Shown: positions 57,301 to 64,000 of the stretch, in pieces
How the letters are laid out: every line of letters begins with the position of its first letter
Position numbering within the stretch: the first letter of the stretch is position 1
Source of the DNA: a virus
Direction: 5' to 3' (one strand)
Length of the DNA stretch: 64,000 nucleotides
IMG/VR virus record: IMGVR_UViG_3300012924_000007
Span: 1-64,000 of that record
Made by a program: the position numbers and the translations under genes
Notes under the pieces: model-generated
Databases searched by the model: none
Seen by the model: only the letters and a program-made list of their open reading frames with translations
Told to the model about the DNA's origin: nothing

Positions 57301-60300
57301 TTATCTACTAGACGTAATCCATCAGAGGTTTCATAAGCATAAACAAGGGCTATGGCTGCACGATCTATATTTTTGTTATTATTTATTTCCTTGCCGTTTA
57401 CCTCATAGGTTTCTGGTATAAGATGTTTAAGACCTATAGTGTCTTGGTTATTAATTGTTACAGGTATAATACGCAACTTATCTCTATCTAGTGGGAATGA
57501 AGATAGATTTATACGATTAAGAAATTCCTGTTCTCTTTTATGATACTGATTATTTTCTTCTTTTAAAGGAGCGTAGTAAGAAGCAGGACGAGAAGACTTA
57601 AAGTTAATTTCAATAGGCTTACGTGGCTCCTTTGTTACATCTTCAGGTACAGGGAGATCTTCAGGTTTATCAGTTTCTGACTCTCCACTTATTTCATCCT
57701 GTGTTTTGGAAAGTTCGTCAGCTAATTTATCCAATCTCTCCTGTTCTAAACGTTCCTCTTCTAAGAATTGATCTAACGTTTTACGAAGCTCAACTTGGAG
57801 ATCGTTTAATAAATTAAGATTATTGGGGAGATCATTTACAGCTTGTACTTTTTCTTCCAAAGTAGAAGTAGGATCAGTTAATGTAGGGTTTTGTTGAGGT
57901 TGTTTAATGAAGAAATCTTCAATAGTTTTATTTAACCTATTATTTAATTCTGTTTGATTCCTGGTTAAAGGTTGATCTATGAAATCTTGAGATTGAACCT
58001 GTGATAAAGGTACGCTTCTTACACCATTACCTGTAGTGATAGATATTTCATCAAGATAATTTCTACCGAGGATTTGTGTACGTGGAGATAATTCAAGTTG
58101 ATTATTTACTATCTGTATGGGATTACTAGGAGTGTAAGAACGACCTATTTTCAACTCTCTATCCCCAATCTGAATAGACTCAACGGGTTCTGAATCTTTC
58201 AATTCATTCTTATCCTGGTAGTTAACTGGGTTCTCTCTGATATCTTTGTATTCATCCAGAAATTGCTTTCTCCTAACTGACATCTCAATAATATCAGCTA
58301 AGTTTTGCCTTATTTCATCCTTCGCATCTTGCAGTATAGGGAGAGATTCAATATGAGAAACTGCTTGTTTTATTAACTCATCCTTATCTTCCGTGTTATT
58401 TACTACAGCTTCTACAATTGGTTGTGTGAGTACACCAGCTGCTAAAACAGTTTGAGAGGCTTGGGGGATACGTCTGTTATAATCATCTACTTTACCAGAT
58501 GCATAAATCATCTTATTAATGACATCATCTGTGTAGACCCTATCTCCTCCCTTATTTTTTAATCCAGCATACTTTATATTCAATGCTTCATACTGGGCCT
58601 TGATAGTATTACCAAACTGCTGTAATCTATCTAAATGAGACAATACTTGCGTTTGAGTAGCGTCTTGAGAAATTAACCCTTGTGCTTGTAACTGCTTTAA
58701 ACCCTCATCTGTAGAAGCTATTTGTTTAAATTGACCTATATCATTTAAGAATAATTCATATTTCCCATACTGAATACGTGGAGTAAGATAGTTTATTAAT
58801 TCGTCTGTCTCCAAGTCTTTTGACTGAAGTATATCTCCACCTTTTATAGCCTCTACTCTCTGTTGTTCTAAATTATCATGCCTATTTACTGAATCATTTG
58901 CAGATTTAAGGAAAGATCCTAAATATGTAGAGTTGAAAGCCTGTACAGCTGATTCAGTATTTGCAGCGCGTTCTTTACGAGATTTGAAATTACCTCTTAT
59001 CTCAGAGATAGCTCCAGACAATCCACCTATCAATATTTGTTCAATACCATCCTTAGTAGTGAGTGTCTGTTTTGTACCATATCCAAATAAGTCATTTAAA
59101 ACATCAGCACTCCCTTCTTTATTCTTTTTATTCCAATAATTTTCAGTACCTACAGAAATGACATTTTGAGCACCTTCTTCAAATGCTTCAGATGGAGAAA
59201 AGAAGTATTCTCCCAAAGATGAAATTCTACCAAATTTAGTAGTTGCTTTTGCACTTTTGTAAAATTGATCTTTTGCTGTCCTCCCTAAAGTATTTAAAGT
59301 TTCACCAGCCTCATTTTTCAATGAAATGTCTTCTATATTATTTATAGCGTTTACAAACTCCCTTTTCTCAAGGTTGTATGAAGAACCCATTATTTTAGGG
59401 AGCTGTACATAGTTTGTAAGGGAGAGGAGGGCTGTATTTAATAGGAATGTAGTATTTCCAACTTGATCAACTTGCTTGTTAATGGCATCTAAATCGATTC
59501 CTGTGGGGAGTTGACCATTTGTGTTGTAATAATTATCTATTAATTTCTGCCTGAACTGATTTGCATTTTGAAGTGCTTCCATACCAGCTTCTCCGGTAGT
59601 CATCAGACCAGCATACATTGCTCTCTGAGTAGTATTCAGAAGATTATAGTTAGCTGCAAACTTGTTACCTATATTTGCAAATGCTCCTTCTAAAGCCCCT
59701 ATTTTATTTGTATTCGCAACTGAGGCAATAGCATTTTCTGACGCAATTGAAGCATCAACTAACGCACCTGCGGCTGATAATTTTGATACACTTCCTAATA
59801 AAGTGAAAGCCTTCGCCCATCCAGCACCTGAAATATAAGCACCTGCTGCATACCCTAAATTCTTTATTACTTTATCGAACAAAAAATTAGCAGAAAGGAA
59901 ATTTGTAGGGGAATACCAATTGGCAGATTGTTCAGCATGAGTATAATAGTTAGGGAACTGGTTCTCCATTTGCTGATTCCACTTATCTAATCCTTGACTG
60001 AATTCATTATTGTAGAATGATGAGAATTTCCCATCTTCCAGCCATTTACCTACACCATATACTGCCCCTACAGTTCCCTGTAATGCTGTAGAAGTCGCTA
60101 AACCAAGACCTTTAGTAATAGCATTGCCAGCCTTGAAATACCAGGGCTGTGACTGAGCTGCTAATTCTTCATTGCTTAAGAAAGGAGAATAGGTAGGAAA
60201 TCTACCATTTGTGGGGAGTTCTGAATATGAAACTCTGGGACCATTGGTAGGAGATAGTTTACTGGCTGATTTATTAGCTTGGTTTATTAATTGAGCACCT

Positions 60301-60449
60301 AAACTTGATGACTGTTGTGGCCTCGTAGGATCATTCTCATTTGTAGGGATAGGTGTAAATGCAGTTGGTTGACTTCCTATTTGAGGGAAATCACTTAAAG
60401 TATCTTCTGGTGTGCTACTCTGTTGTAATAATTGCTTATCTACCAGCAT
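51354..60449 (-). CDS. giant polyvalent virion protein, 3031 aa
   Basis: A 3031-residue protein, the largest gene in the window. It begins with a Gln/Ser/Pro-rich N-terminus and an Ala/Gly-rich helical region (to about 500). A Pro/Glu-rich linker lies at about 1385-1435. A putative zinc-protease helix TEEAMHIAVDLIA (EExxH) is at about 1543-1555, with a downstream KEAVAKILTEYV helix. A PD-(D/E)XK-like segment at about 1830-1895 reads GTLDFVAIKPDGTHDDLNFK, with a later YNLELSRLSKTLSDKYG helix. The C-terminal third is helical. I see no RNA-polymerase DxDxD motif. Large polyvalent proteins of this kind are packed in virions and enter the cell with the DNA. The start overlaps the upstream gene by 14 nt. 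Confidence 0.8.
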   Translation of the reverse strand: MLVDKQLLQQSSTPEDTLSDFPQIGSQPTAFTPIPTNENDPTRPQQSSSLGAQLINQANKSASKLSPTNGPRVSYSELPTNGRFPTYSPFLSNEELAAQSQPWYFKAGNAITKGLGLATSTALQGTVGAVYGVGKWLEDGKFSSFYNNEFSQGLDKWNQQMENQFPNYYTHAEQSANWYSPTNFLSANFLFDKVIKNLGYAAGAYISGAGWAKAFTLLGSVSKLSAAGALVDASIASENAIASVANTNKIGALEGAFANIGNKFAANYNLLNTTQRAMYAGLMTTGEAGMEALQNANQFRQKLIDNYYNTNGQLPTGIDLDAINKQVDQVGNTTFLLNTALLSLTNYVQLPKIMGSSYNLEKREFVNAINNIEDISLKNEAGETLNTLGRTAKDQFYKSAKATTKFGRISSLGEYFFSPSEAFEEGAQNVISVGTENYWNKKNKEGSADVLNDLFGYGTKQTLTTKDGIEQILIGGLSGAISEIRGNFKSRKERAANTESAVQAFNSTYLGSFLKSANDSVNRHDNLEQQRVEAIKGGDILQSKDLETDELINYLTPRIQYGKYELFLNDIGQFKQIASTDEGLKQLQAQGLISQDATQTQVLSHLDRLQQFGNTIKAQYEALNIKYAGLKNKGGDRVYTDDVINKMIYASGKVDDYNRRIPQASQTVLAAGVLTQPIVEAVVNNTEDKDELIKQAVSHIESLPILQDAKDEIRQNLADIIEMSVRRKQFLDEYKDIRENPVNYQDKNELKDSEPVESIQIGDRELKIGRSYTPSNPIQIVNNQLELSPRTQILGRNYLDEISITTGNGVRSVPLSQVQSQDFIDQPLTRNQTELNNRLNKTIEDFFIKQPQQNPTLTDPTSTLEEKVQAVNDLPNNLNLLNDLQVELRKTLDQFLEEERLEQERLDKLADELSKTQDEISGESETDKPEDLPVPEDVTKEPRKPIEINFKSSRPASYYAPLKEENNQYHKREQEFLNRINLSSFPLDRDKLRIIPVTINNQDTIGLKHLIPETYEVNGKEINNNKNIDRAAIALVYAYETSDGLRLVDKEGNLLNKIGEENDPTSYVYTYLATTDFSYTGGENKDYTGKVNFSNPNKISDAQIKEIQKKAREDRKYLLSLKDAQPYSFTVSAGIPNIIRDESGSVRPLNNSVVDSQIIAQSDLSDKKLLSSRFPLSDTYLKLGESFYKLNSHKFTEQEATKVYELLRIMSKQIQDSFASTGAVSVDPTLRKYLSRIIYFDFPRGKAPRPQQVWFDKAGKLHLGTSLVVQPVQENIEANKQDIIDFFNGKQQNVNPYQVNNDGIFTEITSVNGDTYETVKWKSYQHYLLSPIYDLQGKSKVNGTTRNAILTTNTIVPQMVDGIQEAPLISKYVTIVGDISTQATPNTPAEPVDTTDQPEVSEEPVTPPLDESIPEELPAEEDVQVINEPEEKPVMYVSFIDTMNRMKPLGYTETQIVGMKLKDQEKILRENNLWYEIEGYDTELTSSEDTLNKVKEFLKRVGTTIEHVESIKINGTSLSAVGVADTVNNLIQVVDGKENVALTEEAMHIAVDLIATNNPELYNQLKSEAKKYKLYDDVVKSPEYQAAYDNPSNLQKEAVAKILTEYVIYKNESTEKPELIAEAQSWWKRALEFIKSIFSIANFNPFENVATKILKGTEDFSGSTIEDGGLYYKIPSSQESTKLFDKLKSVADSITKVIKENGKVSYIKKDSSPVSKTLQQRVDDYYKEKHANKEISDTQLKDSKKRLADDNAAHQDIYDILDRYIDSNTGWVRRNEGGEITPLDKTNISQLDPTNSEYYDTIEEYLKETIESYPEGTQFLFNQTVYDEQNDEAGTLDFVAIKPDGTHDDLNFKFLNVDTEKRFDVPYYDKRAYNLELSRLSKTLSDKYGLKKQGLSRAIPIVPKYTRGTDNDLTLQDMEIGDTTVERINKRYLLPVPSEVEPPVTKGVKTLIDKLNEILSELEKNNTESSTKYEVQKQINSITSAIRVLQVQGNVNPLIKTVSNQVDNIRKTIDRYNSIYQSGNTDSIAEINTEEVSKQLVDSYTDLTVYTTLGVAFKDVYSADTVEYKKLRNLSAKARNIQEDLVDISKLQVNSIANRYGVQGVLFEEKNVRWLAKNFMSLSDARTASTQTLNKIVNRARQDREFEFEGEIKKLKKLQDNLNKSNLTDKAQDLLFEKQDGKKTGLLTPKYKKEFYQNLNEALTTGNKAWVEENVDISKYNEEYEKSYTSFKEYLEQQYADYEGDEKEELISTPLEKFAKEYDFKNHPETALNDQNNRFLRFPKGDLWYSDQYSQLIQKGNEPILALYDYMKSKNDEAYETGLFKTYHATFFANVRKSFLENLTFGLTEDGTSAIRNQIENIFNFKLNPEDDVYGYIDPITHQPKDKIFAYYTSQISADEKSYDIFRVLTLWNHELIKYKYLSQVENQVKLLHLVESNKNHLETDKFGNIKAETIEEAIAAGNQNNAKYLKEFIDATIYGKRFSTDQPDMGLTVGVGKIAKAINKVLGAEILPMPDQQKTQVSVVKFVDAMNRWFRLKAMGVNPLSGISAWFGGTANAALNAGTYGSKNNYLAAQFRLAAGKFGGNEGKRYAANIQYFMPLVDNISGEKAREMSINKAQKYLTSGSLMVFLKTADKIVQYTNMVFFAENHTIVDGKIVGIQQYVKEQNIYDRVLDTSVPSQERKALQKDINTKIAERKRTKSLIQLVKVDGEDISFEGVERNSETVKDFRDKIQQFTREAIGNSTPENISQINRTIVGQSLMMFKSWIPPLVTTRFGGLRYVSGKDAYDYGRMRIMGTVIRDHGLKSISTLLSYYTSGTASQGQDNLIDTAKRIYQQKVEAFRKQGAFVTDVTGQLITDPSTGENLTAFETKMTEAEFVDMYLKGFDAAVKDMLVWLSMAGILISMRVYAPDKDEEDPQTKGYFRHGLRMLDKLQDEVGFFYNPLSWQDVIGGKIFPSIAVLTDIKNVIWNSTMNTFLWLNGDEDAGDKKVAKYLFKNIPGVNQAIYYMALFNSDLATELGIKIQSSSGGR

Positions 60450-63123
60450 TTACGGGGTTTTGTGGTGTTATTCCTGCTGCCTGGGCTTGTTGAAAAAATG
60501 GATTAGATTGAATAAAAGGATTAGCTGGAGAAGTGCTATTGGATTGAATGCCCAACCTCTTTAATGTTTCTTTTAAATTTAAGTCAATATACGATTCGGT
60601 AGCTGGCTTTCGTAAAAATTCACTTACTGCCTCTAAACTATTTAATCTGCCCCCAAGTACTACAACGGGTTGAGGTGTTTCCATTTGACCAGGAATAGTA
60701 ACATACATAGTAGTAGTATAGTTATTCAAATAAGGTTGTACCTCATATTGAACATTGTATTTACCTATATTTCCAAATTTCAGTTTACCAGTAGTTCTCC
60801 CCTCATTTAAAGCAAGCATGTTTTTAGCAAATCCTAAACTATCTTCTTGATATAAACCAAGAGATGTAGCTGTTGGGATATCGAGTTCTATTGCTTGCCT
60901 ATCTCCTCCTTTTACATTAGGATTACTGACATATAGAATTGGATTTTCTCCAGTTGAAGGTTGAGAATATGATAGCACTACAGAACCAACGTTTTTAGAA
61001 TTTAACATAGTGTTAATTCTATCCCATTTTGTATCTCCGGCCAATGTGGTTCCTGATCTTTGGTTAGCTATTGTACCTATAACACTTGCCCATTGCTTTG
61101 CTTGTTCTGGTTTTGCAGTATTGATTTGTATTTCAGTGTTCAACCCTAAATCTTGATACGGACGAAGTTGCTGGTTTATATAATCGTTCTTTGTGTTTAT
61201 GGAGGGTCTTAAAGTACTGGTTAAGGCATCTATTCTTTGAATGGCTTCTCTATACTGCTGAGGAGCATGTGTACTAATAGCATTGTACTCTTCTCTGGTT
61301 AAATTGTACTTGCTCAGAGTTACATCTGAATAGGCTTGATACGGGGTAGAGGGAGTTCCTGCTGTACCTCCCGCTTGCGGGGAAGATGCTTTTTCATTTG
61401 CTATTAATGCAGCATAATTTTTCAAATCTCTTCCAGCTATGTTAACATTACCATTTCTAGTAACTGCCGTAAAGGGAGCAGCACTACCTAATGCTTTTTT
61501 AACTCTATCCAGTTCTTCAAATTTTGGTGAGTATTCAGATTGAGTCTTTATATATTTTTCTGCATTTGCTTGTACTTTTTGAGAGACATTCTTCATTTTA
61601 TCAGATAACTGCAACTGGGGCAAATAATTATCAAAAAAGGTCTTCGCCATCGGATCGAGGCCGTCAGCACCCTGTTCATATAATGTCTTCAACTCCGCAC
61701 CTTTAGCCATTATCTGTATTAAGGTATTTTTATCTTTAGGTACATATTTAGTTTTCATTGTACCATCAGAATTGGGAACTGTTTGAGGATCTTTATATAA
61801 CTCTGGGTTTTTCCTCCAGATCAGCTCCAAGAAAGCATCATTGGCATTACTGTACATACTAATTGCTTTATCATTAAACTGATCAATAGTTAATGCTTTA
61901 TTAGCATTTAAATCAGCCGGAGCTATTGTACCTAAATCACCCAAGTTATCTCCATCCCCTTCCCCCTTTTTACCTTTATTTGCTGCCTTTATGGATTCTA
62001 AAGCTAATTTCTGTTGATCCAGTTTAAATTTATCCTGATCCAACTGGAATTTATTCCAATCCATGTATTCATCCCATGCTTGTTTACGTATGGGATTTTC
62101 TACTATTTTCTGAGACTGTTCAGTATATCCGATCATTCCTGCCATACTATCTAACCACTTATTTCTGTATAGGTAGGATTTTACAGCATCTGGATTTTGT
62201 ATGGAAGCATTTGAGATCTCTAACTTACTTCTTTGTAATGCAGTTAACTTTGTATTTGTTTGTCCAATAGCTAAATCTATCTCATTAAGTGCATTTGGAT
62301 CATTGGCTTTACTTAACCTATCTAGTTGAAGTTTTTTAATATAATTATCGTAAGAATCTTCACGTCCTTTATATACTGAATCTATTTCAGTTTTTAAATT
62401 ATCTGAGTTGAAGTTTCTGTAATTGTATTCTGCATTTATATCTAATTGATTTGCTAAATTAGGATCGAGCATTCCTTCAATCTGTGAACGTACTTGATCG
62501 GGGGGAAGTGCTTTCAATCCGGTTTCAGTCATTACATAAGCATAGTAATCTCCATTCGTGGATTGCCTTAAAATACTGTCTGGATGAGCATCTTTCCACA
62601 GTTCATTTATTCTTTTATTTACATCTATGTATGGAGTATACGAAACGTTTCTGGAAAGTTCTGCACCCGCATTGGGGTTATTAAACCATTCATTCAATTG
62701 CTTCGTTGGTCGGTACTCATTCTGTACAGCGTATGTGTCCCCTTTCTTCTTAGCTTCCTCAATATCAGATTGAATTTTAATCAATCTCTGAGTCCCTGCG
62801 GTTGCATTTTGCACATTTCTATCGTTACCGATTTGTGCAGCCAACCCACCAACTTGATTTACCAATGCTTGACTACCCCATTCAGCGCCTACTACAGAAT
62901 TAACTTTATTAGTTAACTCTCCCAATCTATTTTGTAGATATTGCTGATCTTGAGGACGCGCAACTTGCATTCCTGCAACAGAATTAATATACCCTTGCAC
63001 ATTTTGCAAGCCTTGATCGTACTGCTGCTGCTTTATGACGCCTATGTTGGCGTATTGCTCTGGGTTAAATTGAGTAACATAACCAGGGTATGAGGTGGGA
63101 TTATTTTCGAGAAAATTCGCCAT
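60436..63123 (-). CDS. large virion (cargo/ejection-type) protein, about 895 aa
   Basis: The start is placed at the ATG at 63123 (MANFLENNPTSYPGYVTQFN) because the promoter's -7 box lies at 63135-63142; an upstream in-frame ATG at 63165 would precede the transcript start. Gln/Asn-rich helical protein. VIKQQQYDQGLQNVQGYINS and a long charged helical middle (KFQLDQDKFKLDQQKLALES) suggest a coiled coil. A Pro/Gly linker lies near the middle and it ends in a Pro/Asn/Gln-rich tail. Of the type found beside giant proteins in crAss-like phages as virion cargo; exact role unknown. Confidence 0.7.
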   Translation of the reverse strand: MANFLENNPTSYPGYVTQFNPEQYANIGVIKQQQYDQGLQNVQGYINSVAGMQVARPQDQQYLQNRLGELTNKVNSVVGAEWGSQALVNQVGGLAAQIGNDRNVQNATAGTQRLIKIQSDIEEAKKKGDTYAVQNEYRPTKQLNEWFNNPNAGAELSRNVSYTPYIDVNKRINELWKDAHPDSILRQSTNGDYYAYVMTETGLKALPPDQVRSQIEGMLDPNLANQLDINAEYNYRNFNSDNLKTEIDSVYKGREDSYDNYIKKLQLDRLSKANDPNALNEIDLAIGQTNTKLTALQRSKLEISNASIQNPDAVKSYLYRNKWLDSMAGMIGYTEQSQKIVENPIRKQAWDEYMDWNKFQLDQDKFKLDQQKLALESIKAANKGKKGEGDGDNLGDLGTIAPADLNANKALTIDQFNDKAISMYSNANDAFLELIWRKNPELYKDPQTVPNSDGTMKTKYVPKDKNTLIQIMAKGAELKTLYEQGADGLDPMAKTFFDNYLPQLQLSDKMKNVSQKVQANAEKYIKTQSEYSPKFEELDRVKKALGSAAPFTAVTRNGNVNIAGRDLKNYAALIANEKASSPQAGGTAGTPSTPYQAYSDVTLSKYNLTREEYNAISTHAPQQYREAIQRIDALTSTLRPSINTKNDYINQQLRPYQDLGLNTEIQINTAKPEQAKQWASVIGTIANQRSGTTLAGDTKWDRINTMLNSKNVGSVVLSYSQPSTGENPILYVSNPNVKGGDRQAIELDIPTATSLGLYQEDSLGFAKNMLALNEGRTTGKLKFGNIGKYNVQYEVQPYLNNYTTTMYVTIPGQMETPQPVVVLGGRLNSLEAVSEFLRKPATESYIDLNLKETLKRLGIQSNSTSPANPFIQSNPFFQQAQAAGITPQNPVNAGR

Positions 63124-63134
63124 GATATGATGTA

Positions 63135-63166
63135 CAAAGCTAATTAAAATTATTAACTTTAGCAAG
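63135..63166 (-). promoter_or_regulatory. minus-strand promoter for the giant virion-protein operon
   Basis: On the minus strand: CTTG (63166-63163), 20 nt, TAGCTTTG (63142-63135), the same CTTG-N20 layout as the RecA promoter. The ATG at 63123 follows 11 nt after the box, so the transcript is nearly leaderless. An AAACTAAT half-site lies upstream at 63177-63184. Confidence 0.65.
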
Positions 63167-63209
63167 TTATATAACTAAACTAATGAAAATATCTTCACTA
63201 AATTAATGA

Positions 63210-64000
63210 TTAACCAAAGGGCTTTCTAGCAGCTCTCCTTTGATTAGTATTATAATTTAGGATATCTTGATTTGTTTTTAATTGTGAGGGTGTAGTTACT
63301 GAAGTTCTAACGGGATTACCGTTCTTATCGTAAGTTGTTTTACTTGTTTGATTACTATTACCAATTGGGAGGCCGTTAGCTGTGAATACTGCATCTGGAC
63401 CCATATAATTAAGATTTAAGTTCTCATCTGGTCTGTAATTAAACATATTTTCATACAATCTGATACTGTTGTTTTCAGCTCTATTTTGTAATGATTTATT
63501 TGCTATTGAACCTACTGCTCCTCTGATGTTTGCTCTGGTATTTGCATCAGCCTGGGCTTGTCGTACTGCTTGTTGATCATCAAATTGAAGATTCTGTAAT
63601 TCTGCCTGATTTAAGAGAGTTACATTCTTATTGGTAATATCATTGGATATACCCTGATTGGTCCTGAATTGATTAGCTAGTACTTCAGAGTCAGCATTAT
63701 ACTTCTGTGCAGCTAAAGTACCAAGAGCTGAAGGATTACTACTACCCGCTTGTCTTGCAACGGCTGAAAATGTAGCCTGATTTTGATTCAGCTGATCCTG
63801 GAATGATACCTGGTATGGAGTGTATAAAGTAGGGGTATAATTTAAGCTGGGTACTGCTTGCCTTCTTTCAGTTGCTAAAGTAAGTAACTCTGGAGCAATT
63901 TGACCAAGGGATAACTTATTCTGATCAGCTAAAGAAGGAAGTCTTTTTTTATTAGGGATATCTAAATCTCCCATTGGCGCAGTCGGATAATTGCCCGTTA
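63210..64000 (-). CDS. virion-type protein, partial at right edge (at least 262 aa)
   Basis: Gln/Asn-rich helical protein. The frame stays open to the window's right edge; an internal ATG at 63974 (MGDLDIPNKKRLPSLADQNK) could be the start, but upstream codons (NYPTAP) continue without a stop, so it may be longer. Segments such as QVSFQDQLNQNQATFSAVAR and NLQFDDQQAVRQAQADANTR suggest a helical, bundle-forming virion protein. It shares the composition and Gln-rich style of the 895-aa neighbour. Confidence 0.65.
   Translation of the reverse strand, partial: TGNYPTAPMGDLDIPNKKRLPSLADQNKLSLGQIAPELLTLATERRQAVPSLNYTPTLYTPYQVSFQDQLNQNQATFSAVARQAGSSNPSALGTLAAQKYNADSEVLANQFRTNQGISNDITNKNVTLLNQAELQNLQFDDQQAVRQAQADANTRANIRGAVGSIANKSLQNRAENNSIRLYENMFNYRPDENLNLNYMGPDAVFTANGLPIGNSNQTSKTTYDKNGNPVRTSVTTPSQLKTNQDILNYNTNQRRAARKPFG

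Noticed and set aside
51354-60449. Virion RNA polymerase call for the 3031-aa protein
   Set aside because: Position and size suit a crAss-like giant protein, but I could not find a DxDxD or T7-like polymerase motif in it.
1-64000. CRISPR array, integrase or IS element
   Set aside because: No regularly spaced direct repeats, no full tyrosine or serine recombinase, and no transposase with terminal inverted repeats were seen. The AP2/arm-like 50-aa protein alone is not an integrase.

Overview
The window looks like about two thirds of the genome of a tailed double-stranded DNA phage of a Bacteroidetes host, most probably a crAss-like phage (order Crassvirales). Three things point this way. First, the gene content: family A DNA polymerase, DnaB-type helicase, Toprim primase, SF2 helicase, Erf-type annealing protein, SSB-like protein, BCS1-type AAA+ ATPase, PD-(D/E)XK nucleases, UDG, dUTPase, and giant late proteins of 3031 and about 895 residues. 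Second, the two long, oppositely oriented gene blocks. Third, Bacteroidetes-type promoters (TTTG, 19-20 nt, TAnnTTTG) and A/T-rich start-codon contexts with no Shine-Dalgarno sequence. The capsid, portal and terminase genes are not in the window. They probably lie beyond the right edge, upstream of the minus-strand block. The crAss-like assignment is an inference from content and layout, not from a search.

Layout. Positions 1-43043 are a plus-strand (early and replication) arm of over 100 densely packed, often 4-nt-overlapping genes. 1-15.3 kb holds mostly very small unknown genes, with an XRE regulator, a ParB/sulfiredoxin-like protein, an FkbM methyltransferase, two lipoprotein or membrane groups and two structured non-coding RNAs. 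The first RNA (960-1746) starts with a hammerhead-ribozyme-like fold followed by about 740 nt rich in perfect long stems. 15.3-19.4 kb is the core replisome (PolA and DnaB). 19.4-27.4 kb mixes small genes with an SF2 helicase, an HNH homing endonuclease, an AEP-like primase candidate and a macro domain. 27.4-32.3 kb carries Erf, SSB, a Rieske-type protein, the DnaG-like primase, a HigA-N-terminus-like fragment and a UDG. 32.3-38.6 kb carries two nucleases, an AAA+ ATPase, a MazG-like protein and a DnaA-domain-IV-like protein. 38.7-43.0 kb carries a RecA-like recombinase, four tandem paralogues, dUTPase, a mini nucleotidyltransferase, tRNA-Gln(TTG), tRNA-Trp(CCA) and an HNH protein.

Positions 43093-64000 are the minus-strand (late) arm, read from right to left: a partial virion-type protein, the 895-aa and 3031-aa giant proteins, two glycosyltransferases, a 936-aa repeat-bearing fibre, a second appendage protein, a methyltransferase, a third glycosyltransferase-like protein, a Ser/Thr-tailed protein, and small membrane/coiled-coil proteins that may be lysis genes. 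The arms meet at an intrinsic terminator oriented for the minus strand (43042-43066).

Regulation. At least six promoters in both arms share the half-site AAACTAAT. At three of them it forms an inverted repeat (AAACTAAT...ATTAGTTT), two of these bracketing the -7 box and ending at the start codon. This looks like a phage-wide operator set.
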